Position numbers and translations under genes: made by a program. A stretch of 9,836 bases of DNA from Spirochaetota bacterium (GTDB taxonomy: Bacteria > Spirochaetota > UBA4802 > JAFGJZ01): positions 1 to 9,836 of the forward strand of contig JAEWVM010000188.1 in NCBI GenBank assembly GCA_023396615.1, read 5' to 3'. The notes under the pieces were generated by a model. The model had not been told where the DNA came from and did no database searches. It saw only the letters and a program-made list of their open reading frames with translations. Of the stretch, positions 5,652 to 9,836 are shown one piece after another; within the stretch, counting starts at the first letter, position 1; every line of letters starts with the position of its first letter.

Positions 5652-5676
5652 GCGGCGTTATTTTGCCGCTATTTTT
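5652..5676 (+). terminator. Terminator after the RelE-type module
   Basis: GCGGC (5652-5656) and GCCGC (5665-5669) form a stem with an eight-base loop, followed by TATTTTT. It is the same hairpin as at 720-747. An A-rich run upstream makes bidirectional action possible. Confidence 0.65.
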
Positions 5677-5713
5677 CCATATATTATGTACATAGCAGAA
5701 TAATAACTGAGTG

Positions 5714-5744
5714 TTGACTTTCCATGCTATTGACCGTTTAAAAT
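5714..5744 (+). promoter_or_regulatory. Possible promoter in tail repeat copy B
   Basis: TTGACT (5714-5719) and TAAAAT (5739-5744) with 19-base spacing are conserved with copies A and C. It could serve the BrnT-like gene. A second candidate closer to that gene is TTGCTG (5814) with TGTAAT (5838-5843), 18 bases apart. Neither is certain. Confidence 0.3.
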
Positions 5745-5855
5745 ATTTGAATAATAGTTATACGACATTCTTGAAACGAAACCTGGTTATAAAATAACTT
5801 GCCATTTCGACCATTGCTGATTAAATTAGGCATACTTTGTAATATGGGCGGATTC

Positions 5856-6128
5856 GTGAAAACCTTTAACTGGGATAATGAAAAGAACGAATGGTTGAAG
5901 AATTGTCGAAATATTACTTTTGAAGAAGTAACCTTGTATATTTCTTCGCAGCATTTATTGGATATAGTTGAAAATGAGAATTATAAAGATCAAAAGATTT
6001 TTGTAATAGAAATTGAAAACTACGTATATTTAGTTCCATTTGTTGAAAATGAGAAAGAAATATTTCTCAAAACAGTTTATCCAAGTAGAAAGGCAACTAA
6101 AGTATATTTGGGGAATAAGGATGGTTAA
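5856..6128 (+). CDS. BrnT-like toxin
   Basis: This protein of about 90 residues begins MKTFNWDNEKNEWLKNCRNI (GTG read as Met), the FxWDxxK opening of BrnT-type (DUF497) toxins, followed by TFEEVTLYI and the beta-rich core FVIEIENYVYLVPFVENEKE, and ends IFLKTVYPSRKATKVYL, where the basic SRKATK segment matches the conserved C-terminal basic motif. BrnT is a RelE-fold ribonuclease that blocks growth. The start is uncertain: GTG at 5856 gives the usual family length, while ATG at 5844 and 5799 are in frame without convincing ribosome binding sites. The antitoxin follows two bases after the stop. This toxin-first order is typical of BrnTA. Confidence 0.7.
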   Translation: MKTFNWDNEKNEWLKNCRNITFEEVTLYISSQHLLDIVENENYKDQKIFVIEIENYVYLVPFVENEKEIFLKTVYPSRKATKVYLGNKDG

Positions 6129-6130
6129 TT

Positions 6131-6403
6131 ATGGCAAAATTAGATAAATTTGAAACTGATATAGAATCTTCTTTTGATAAAGGAGAATGGAAAAGTGTGA
6201 AGAATCTTTCGACTGAAAAAAAGAAATATCAACAAATGGCTAAATTGACTTTAAAAAAAGAAAAAAGAATTAACATTAGAATATCTGAAAAAGATTTAGA
6301 AGATATTCAACGAAAAGCTGTTTTGGAAGGTTTGCCTTATCGGGCATTGATCTCAAGTATAATCCATAAATATAATAACGGATTATTAAGAGAGTCAAGA
6401 TAG
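6131..6403 (+). CDS. BrnA-like/CopG-family antitoxin
   Basis: This 90-residue protein has the segments FDKGEWKSVKNLSTEKKKYQ and KKEKRINIRISEKDLEDIQR, then AVLEGLPYRALISSIIHKYN. The first is the toxin-contacting N-terminal part and the second is a ribbon-helix-helix DNA-binding domain (strand INIRIS and two helices). This arrangement, with the DNA-binding domain at the C-terminus, is typical of BrnA-type antitoxins. AAGGATGG upstream, overlapping the toxin end, is the likely ribosome binding site. It should neutralise the adjacent BrnT-like toxin and repress the pair. Confidence 0.82.
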   Translation: MAKLDKFETDIESSFDKGEWKSVKNLSTEKKKYQQMAKLTLKKEKRINIRISEKDLEDIQRKAVLEGLPYRALISSIIHKYNNGLLRESR

Positions 6404-6415
6404 TTGCAAAAACGA

Positions 6416-6534
6416 CATATAACATTACCCATAGGTTTCGCTCAGCCACCATTTCGTTCTATTCGCTCGTTCTAACTACGTAATTCCCGGCGGTACTGCA
6501 TTGCTGTATCGTATTCCAATACTCAAATTAAATA
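6416..6534 (+). other. Spacer with possible left attC core
   Basis: CATATAAC (6416-6423) is the reverse complement of GTTATATG, the core at 870, and lies 13 bases after the BrnA-like stop, where an attC left core would be expected. It is followed by TTCGCTC and TTCGTTCTATTCGCTCG words like those in other spacers. No GTTA right core is found before 6535. This may be the last boundary of the array, or a partial one. Confidence 0.3.
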
Positions 6535-6575
6535 TTGACAACATACAATCTTTGTATGTATATTATTTCGAGAGG
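6535..6575 (+). promoter_or_regulatory. Promoter and operator of RHH/PIN/beta-lactamase operon
   Basis: TTGACA (6535-6540) and TATATT (6559-6564) are 18 bases apart, a good housekeeping promoter. Between them ACATACAA (6541-6548) and TTGTATGT (6552-6559) form a perfect eight-base dyad with a three-base centre, ideally placed for repression by a dimeric RHH antitoxin. GAGAGG (6570-6575) is the ribosome binding site, five bases before the ATG. It is likely the only promoter for all three genes down to 8141. Confidence 0.65.
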
Positions 6576-6580
6576 TTTAT

Positions 6581-6826
6581 ATGTCTATAAATACTGTCAA
6601 TATATCTTTCAAAAGTGATTTGTTGAAGAAAATAGATAAGATTGCAAAAGAAGAATCACGTTCCCGCTCCGAACTTATAAGAGAAGCAGCGAGAATGTAT
6701 ATTGAAAAGAAATATAAATGGAATGAACTTTTTTCTCTCGGCAATTCGATTCAGTCTTCCGTGAATATGTCGGAAGAAGATATTGTCCGTGAAGTGAAGT
6801 CCGCAAGAAAAATGAGAAATAAATGA
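6581..6826 (+). CDS. RHH antitoxin of a PIN-domain module
   Basis: This 81-residue protein opens MSINTVNISFKSDLLKKIDK (strand and first helix), then EESRSRSELIREAARMYIEK (second helix) of a classic ribbon-helix-helix fold, followed by a flexible charged tail (SEEDIVREVKSARKMRNK) that would bind the toxin. Such antitoxins pair with COG1569-type PIN toxins and repress their own promoter; the dyad at 6541-6559 is a candidate site. The last codons overlap the toxin start by four bases (ATGA). Confidence 0.87.
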   Translation: MSINTVNISFKSDLLKKIDKIAKEESRSRSELIREAARMYIEKKYKWNELFSLGNSIQSSVNMSEEDIVREVKSARKMRNK

Positions 6827-7251
6827 TTTCTGCTGTTCTTGATTCTAATATTTTCATTTCGGCCTTTCTTTTCAATGGAAATCAAAGGAGAATTATCAAT
6901 CATGCAATTAAAGGTGATTTCAGAATAAATATTTCTCATGAGATTTTATCGGAAATTGATTCTGTTTTGAAACGTCCGAAATTCAAACTTACTTTGAATC
7001 AGATTAGTTTATTCTTAAATGAAATAAGTTCATTGTCAGAAATATGTTACCCTTCAGCTAAAATTATAGATTCATGCAGGGATTCTGATGATCATATTAT
7101 TTTAGAATGTGCGGTTGAATCAAAATCAGATAATATTGTAACCGGAGATAATGATCTTTTAATTTTAAAAAAATATAAAGCTATAACCATAATTAACTCA
7201 GATGCGTTTTTATCTATTCTTGAAGAGCAATCAACACAGGAACTTATATGA
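6823..7251 (+). CDS. PIN-domain toxin (COG1569-type)
   Basis: This 142-residue PIN protein has the motif VLDSNIFISAF with Asp7, SHEILSEIDSVLKRPKF with Glu40 and Glu44, CRDSDDHIILECA with Asp87, Asp89 and Asp90, and VTGDNDLLIL with Asp109 and Asp111. RDxDD-x5-CA and TGDxDLL are signatures of the COG1569 group of putative TA toxins. PIN domains are metal-dependent ribonucleases. It is coupled to the antitoxin upstream, and its own stop overlaps the start of the beta-lactamase (ATGA at 7248-7251). So toxin translation could influence beta-lactamase output. Confidence 0.87.
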   Translation: MISAVLDSNIFISAFLFNGNQRRIINHAIKGDFRINISHEILSEIDSVLKRPKFKLTLNQISLFLNEISSLSEICYPSAKIIDSCRDSDDHIILECAVESKSDNIVTGDNDLLILKKYKAITIINSDAFLSILEEQSTQELI

Positions 7252-8141
7252 AAAAAATCTTCTCCTTTATATTTCTTCTCATCGCTTCATTTTCTGTTGC
7301 ATTCGGGAACGCGGATGATTCTCTTGAAAATCGGATTAATTCAATTATATCCGGCAAAAAGGCTTTTGTAGGCGTTGCTGTTTCCGGTATCGAAAATAAT
7401 TTTTCATTCAGCATAAACGGAAAGAAGAATTTTCCTATGATGAGCGTTTATAAATTTCATATTGCGCTTGCTGTTTTGAATAAAGTTGACGGCGGCAGTT
7501 TGAAGCTTGATGAAAAAATTCCGCTTAATAAAAAAGATCTTCATTTCGGAACATGGAGCCCTCTGCGCGATAAGTATCCGGATGGAGGCGTGAGCATTCC
7601 GCTTTCAGAAATTATTGAATATACAATCACTCAAAGCGACAATAACGGCTGTGATATTCTGATTTCTTTTGCGGGCGGAACTGAAGCGGTTAAGAAATTC
7701 ATCGAATCAAAAGGCATAAAAGATTTTGACATCAAGGCCACCGAGAAAGAATGTCATGAGTCGTGGAATGTCCAGTATTCGAACTGGTCAACGCCGGTTT
7801 CTGCGGTAAATCTTCTTAAGAAATTCTATGAAAGAAAAATTGTTTCGGCTTCATCGACAGATTTTCTGATGAATGTAATGATACGCACTTCAACCGGCGA
7901 TAAAAGAATAAAGGGTCTCATTCCGTCAAGAGCCGATGTTGCGCATAAGACCGGAACATCGGGGACAAGAAACGGAATTACTCCCGGGACTAATGATGTG
8001 GGCATAATCACGCTTCCGGACGGTAAGCATTTTGTGATTGCAGTTTTTGTGTCGGATTCGCGCGAGAGCAATGCGGTAAATGAAAGAATAATTGCTGAAA
8101 TATCAAAGGCAGTGTGGGATCATTTTATTAAGATGAATTAA
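7248..8141 (+). CDS. bla: Class A (A2-type) serine beta-lactamase
   Basis: This 297-residue protein hydrolyses beta-lactam rings in the periplasm. A signal peptide is present (MKKIFSF, a hydrophobic core, cleavage near FGNA, residue 20-22). The catalytic motifs are SVYK (Ser66, Lys69), SDN (130-132), a likely omega-loop Glu166 in ATEKECHESW, and HKTG (Lys234-Gly236). Segments such as QYSNWSTP, AHKTGTSGTRNGITPGTNDV and IITLP resemble the subclass A2 enzymes (VEB, PER, CfxA, CepA types), so a cephalosporin-directed spectrum is possible but cannot be read off. The start overlaps the PIN toxin stop by four bases and is preceded by CAGGAA. GC content is higher than in the genes upstream. A strong terminator follows. 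Confidence 0.93.
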   Translation: MKKIFSFIFLLIASFSVAFGNADDSLENRINSIISGKKAFVGVAVSGIENNFSFSINGKKNFPMMSVYKFHIALAVLNKVDGGSLKLDEKIPLNKKDLHFGTWSPLRDKYPDGGVSIPLSEIIEYTITQSDNNGCDILISFAGGTEAVKKFIESKGIKDFDIKATEKECHESWNVQYSNWSTPVSAVNLLKKFYERKIVSASSTDFLMNVMIRTSTGDKRIKGLIPSRADVAHKTGTSGTRNGITPGTNDVGIITLPDGKHFVIAVFVSDSRESNAVNERIIAEISKAVWDHFIKMN

Positions 8142-8191
8142 AAATAGTCTGTGCGGTGATAGCTTTTATCTGTTCTTCATAATGATATTAT

Positions 8192-8235
8192 GCGGATGAC
8201 TTTATTCTTATTAAATATAATCATCCGCTTTTTTT
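8192..8235 (+). terminator. Terminator after bla
   Basis: GCGGATGA (8192-8199) pairs with TCATCCGC (8221-8228), an eight-base perfect stem, followed by seven T (8229-8235). The 21-base loop is AT-rich. It sits between convergent genes; on the - strand the trailing sequence is only mildly T-rich, so it serves mainly the + strand operon. Confidence 0.85.
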
Positions 8236-8243
8236 ATGATTAA

Positions 8244-8567
8244 TTAAATGAAGTCATCATCGATCATAATGATATCTTTCTCTGTTCCGTAATAGCTGTA
8301 ATCAGCTTTTTTTGTACCCATTTCCGCTTTGATACTGATTTGTGTATCGCCTTCAAGTAAGAGTTCTGCTTCATAAGTATCTCCCGGAAATACGTAGAAT
8401 GATTCGTAATTCGATGTGCTTCCGCCGTCGGAATCATCAGATTTGCTGCTTATGACAACAGAAACCACTTCGGTGCAATTGTTTGTTATAGTTACCGTAG
8501 ATAAAGAGACATCATCACATTTGATAAACATAAAGGACAGAATCAGCAACAGGCAGTATTTTTTCAT
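8244..8567 (-). CDS. Small predicted lipoprotein (paralogue 1)
   Basis: This 107-residue protein begins MKKYCLLLILSFMFIKC; Cys17 after a hydrophobic stretch is the likely lipidation site. The box F-I-K-C has Lys at -1, unusual for the E. coli consensus but compatible with the looser lipoboxes of spirochaetes. The mature part, with VTITNNCTEVVSVVI, a G-D-T segment and the end SYYGTEKDIIMIDDDFI, looks beta-rich. It is paralogous to the protein at 8755-9081, sharing the N-terminus, TNNC-E, SYYG--KDII and D-DF. The family is unrecognised. TCCCCCT at 8571-8577 (AGGGGGA on the coding strand) is a strong ribosome binding site. Confidence 0.82.
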   Translation of the reverse strand: MKKYCLLLILSFMFIKCDDVSLSTVTITNNCTEVVSVVISSKSDDSDGGSTSNYESFYVFPGDTYEAELLLEGDTQISIKAEMGTKKADYSYYGTEKDIIMIDDDFI

Positions 8568-8615
8568 AAATCCCCCTAAATATTAAATATACTATAAGTA
8601 TCATCTATTATAATT

Positions 8616-8630
8616 ATGTTACAGTCAATA
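8616..8630 (-). promoter_or_regulatory. Duplicated upstream element, copy 1
   Basis: On the - strand this reads TATTGACTGTAACAT and includes a TTGACT -35-like hexamer. The identical 15 bases occur at 9137-9151, upstream of the paralogue. GATGAT at 17-base spacing is a possible -10. Position and conservation suggest the promoter of the lipoprotein gene. Confidence 0.5.
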
Positions 8631-8713
8631 CTTAAAATGTATCAAGCACATTGGGAATTGATATATTCGGTTGCAGTTATGCTTCAAAAATACAGCGGAA
8701 GAATTCTTTCGTT

Positions 8714-8742
8714 GTGAAAATAAACCTACGCTATGTTTTCAC
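8714..8742 (-). repeat. Hairpin downstream of the second lipoprotein gene
   Basis: GTGAAAA (8714-8720) and TTTTCAC (8736-8742) form a seven-base stem with a 15-base loop just after the - strand gene ending at 8755. There is no T-run after it on the - strand, so it is at best a weak terminator or a 3' stabiliser. Confidence 0.4.
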
Positions 8743-8754
8743 GGCAAATGTGAG

Positions 8755-9081
8755 CTAATTTTCGAAATCAGCATCGGTTACAATTATATCCTTTCCTATG
8801 CCGTAATAACTGAGTGTAGCAGTTGTTTTACTGTTGATTGCCTTGACGGTAACATCGATATCTCCGTTAGAATATATTTCAACGCTGTCGGTTTCTCCTA
8901 TATCGAGATCAAGGGTATAATAATAGCCTCTTGATTCTTCATTTAATGTTATCGGATAAAAGCGAATATTAACTGTTATATGTTCACTGCAATTATTTGT
9001 AACAGATAGAGTCTCCGGAAAGAATTCACCGCATTTAGTCAGCATAACAGACATAATAAATAGTAGAAAATATTTTTTCAT
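8755..9081 (-). CDS. Small predicted lipoprotein (paralogue 2)
   Basis: This 108-residue protein begins MKKYFLLFIMSVMLTKC; Cys17 is the likely lipidation site and again Lys stands at -1. The mature part has LSVTNNCSEHITVNIRF, a YYYTLDLDIGETDSVEI stretch and the end LSYYGIGKDIIVTDADFEN. It is a tandem paralogue of the protein at 8244-8567. I chose the ATG at 9079-9081 because GAGG precedes it on the coding strand and the signal sequence then aligns with the paralogue; a longer frame to 9210 would put 43 hydrophilic residues ahead of the signal. Function unknown; likely membrane-anchored in the periplasm or on the surface. Confidence 0.82.
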   Translation of the reverse strand: MKKYFLLFIMSVMLTKCGEFFPETLSVTNNCSEHITVNIRFYPITLNEESRGYYYTLDLDIGETDSVEIYSNGDIDVTVKAINSKTTATLSYYGIGKDIIVTDADFEN

Positions 9082-9136
9082 ATTAGCCTCAATTTGTTCA
9101 AAATTCTTTGATTTATAAGTGCATATCTGATTAGTC

Positions 9137-9151
9137 ATGTTACAGTCAATA
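9137..9151 (-). promoter_or_regulatory. Duplicated upstream element, copy 2
   Basis: It is identical on the - strand to copy 1 (TATTGACTGTAACAT), about 56 bases ahead of the lipoprotein start, versus about 49 in copy 1. ACTTATA, further downstream, is also shared. It lies in the divergent spacer between this lipoprotein gene and the Nudix gene. Confidence 0.5.
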
Positions 9152-9241
9152 TTAAAATAATTGAATTCGGTGTGAATCTGCTTGACCGGTTCAAAAATGC
9201 TTTTATTCATTATTTCTTGTCTTTAATAAAAGAGGAATGTT

Positions 9242-9637
9242 ATGGCTTACAAAAATCCGGTTCCGACTGTTGATATCATAATCCGCGTGAAGGGCGGAAT
9301 AATTCTGATTGAGAGAAAAAATCCTCCCTTCGGATGGGCTCTTCCCGGCGGCTTCGTAGATTACGGCGAAAGTCTTGAAGATGCCGCAGTACGCGAAGCG
9401 AAAGAAGAAACTTCGCTCGATGTAAATATCATCCGTCAGTTTCACTCATATTCTGATCCGTCCCGCGATGAAAGACTACATACTATTACAACTGTTTTTG
9501 TTGCGGAGTCGGACGGAAGACCTGAGGCTGCAGATGACGCAAAGAATATCGGAATATTTGATCCGCGCGCTCTGCCTGAGAACATGGCTTTTGATCACGC
9601 GGATATCATCAGAGATTATATGGAAGAAAGATTCTGA
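9242..9637 (+). CDS. Nudix hydrolase, ADP-ribose pyrophosphatase-like
   Basis: This 131-residue cytoplasmic protein has a Nudix box from Gly37: G-x5-E43, then REAKEE with Arg51, Glu52, Glu55 and Glu56, which bind the metal for pyrophosphate hydrolysis of X-linked nucleoside diphosphates. The usual Gly after EE-x is Ser58. VDIIIRVKGGIILIERKNPP before the box and YSDPSRDERLHTITTVF after it resemble small ADP-ribose pyrophosphatases, so ADP-ribose is the likeliest substrate; other nucleotides are possible. AGAGGA (9231-9236) precedes the ATG by five bases. GC content is clearly above the upstream genes. The stop lies directly against the stop of the convergent ankyrin gene. Confidence 0.9.
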   Translation: MAYKNPVPTVDIIIRVKGGIILIERKNPPFGWALPGGFVDYGESLEDAAVREAKEETSLDVNIIRQFHSYSDPSRDERLHTITTVFVAESDGRPEAADDAKNIGIFDPRALPENMAFDHADIIRDYMEERF

Positions 9638-9836
9638 TTACTTGACGATTCCGCTTTTTCTGAGATAAAGGACGATGTCTTTCCGTCCGGTGCGCTCAGC
9701 CGTCATGAGGGGAGTTTCGCCTTTGTCGTCTTCCGCTCCCATGTTTGCGCCGTTTTTATGAAGCAGTATAATCATTTTGCAGTATCCGCCGTAGGCCGCG
9801 AGATGAGCGGGAGTCGTGTTTCCGAGTCCTTTCGCG
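9638..9836 (-). CDS. Ankyrin-repeat protein, C-terminal part (runs off window)
   Basis: The - strand is open from the window edge to a TAA at 9638-9640, giving 65 residues. GNTTPAHLAAYGGYCKMIIL and GETPLMTAERTGRKDIVLYL are two ankyrin repeats with the TPxHLAA and TPLMxA signatures, followed by a short end, RKSGIVK. The N-terminus is beyond the window, so signal peptide and repeat number are unknown. It is richer in GC than the exported ankyrin protein at 3852 and not an obvious recent copy of it. The stop abuts that of the convergent Nudix gene with no room for a terminator between. Confidence 0.85.
   Translation of the reverse strand, partial: AKGLGNTTPAHLAAYGGYCKMIILLHKNGANMGAEDDKGETPLMTAERTGRKDIVLYLRKSGIVK

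Larger units (their letters stand above)
5559..5763 (+). repeat. Spacer after RelE: tail repeat copy B, possible attC-like cassette end
   Basis: It fills most of the 309 bases between the RelE-type gene and the BrnT-like gene. It opens with CAGATAACGAATCTG, whose arms pair; AGATAAC resembles a left attC core. Then come a perfect 16-base palindrome at 5631-5646, and from 5651 the repeat shared with 720-878, ending GTTATAC at 5757-5763. The matched part is roughly 110 bases. All three copies follow TA units, so this looks like a mobile-unit end or a lineage-specific recombination site. Confidence 0.6.

Noticed and set aside
7248..8141. Penicillin-binding protein or D-Ala-D-Ala carboxypeptidase instead of a beta-lactamase
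   Set aside because: The SVYK, SDN and KTG motifs with an omega-loop Glu, the length, and the VEB/PER-like segments fit class A beta-lactamase better.
8671..8934. Plus-strand frame opposite the second lipoprotein
   Set aside because: It is antisense to a gene with a signal peptide, ribosome binding site and a paralogue next door.
9203..9445. Minus-strand frame opposite the Nudix start
   Set aside because: The plus-strand Nudix box and ribosome binding site are unambiguous.
1..9836. Insertion sequence or transposon
   Set aside because: No transposase frame and no terminal inverted repeats with target duplications were seen around the vapBC duplication.
1..9836. tRNA, rRNA or known riboswitch
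   Set aside because: No cloverleaf ending in CCA, no ribosomal RNA signature and no recognisable riboswitch core were found by eye.

Overview
The window is AT-rich, with no integrase, transposase, rRNA or tRNA. It looks like an accessory region of a low-to-moderate-GC bacterium. A Treponema-like spirochaete is my best guess. It rests on two small lipoproteins with loose lipoboxes, many exported proteins, secreted ankyrin proteins, an A2-type class A beta-lactamase and cassette-like organisation. None of these is decisive for taxonomy.

From 1 to about 6500 all genes lie on the + strand in small units separated by repeat-rich, hairpin-forming spacers. This is the look of a chromosomal (sedentary) integron cassette array. 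The order is: a vapBC module; five consecutive genes for predicted exported proteins (two of unknown type, one with two SmpA/BLIP-like repeats, one with a CxC motif, one ankyrin protein); a near-identical second vapB followed by a decayed vapC; a RHH antitoxin with a RelE-type toxin; and a BrnT-like toxin followed by a BrnA-like antitoxin. Most spacers contain a GTTA-type core upstream of the next gene. Three TA units end in the same tail repeat, two copies of which carry a terminator hairpin. Three exported-protein or ankyrin units share a TGCTCRCTTCGYTGYGC motif. The integron reading is an inference, because paired attC cores are incomplete and no intI gene is present.

From 6535 to 8141 a fourth complete TA pair (RHH antitoxin plus a COG1569-type PIN toxin), with its own promoter and operator-like palindrome, is followed by a class A beta-lactamase. 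Both gene junctions are ATGA overlaps, so the beta-lactamase appears to be the third gene of a TA operon. A strong terminator follows.

From 8244 to the end the composition becomes steadily more GC-rich. This part holds two tandem paralogous lipoproteins on the - strand with duplicated upstream sequence, a Nudix hydrolase of the ADP-ribose pyrophosphatase type on the + strand, and the C-terminus of a second ankyrin protein on the - strand that runs off the window. It probably represents the more native chromosome flanking the AT-rich accessory array.
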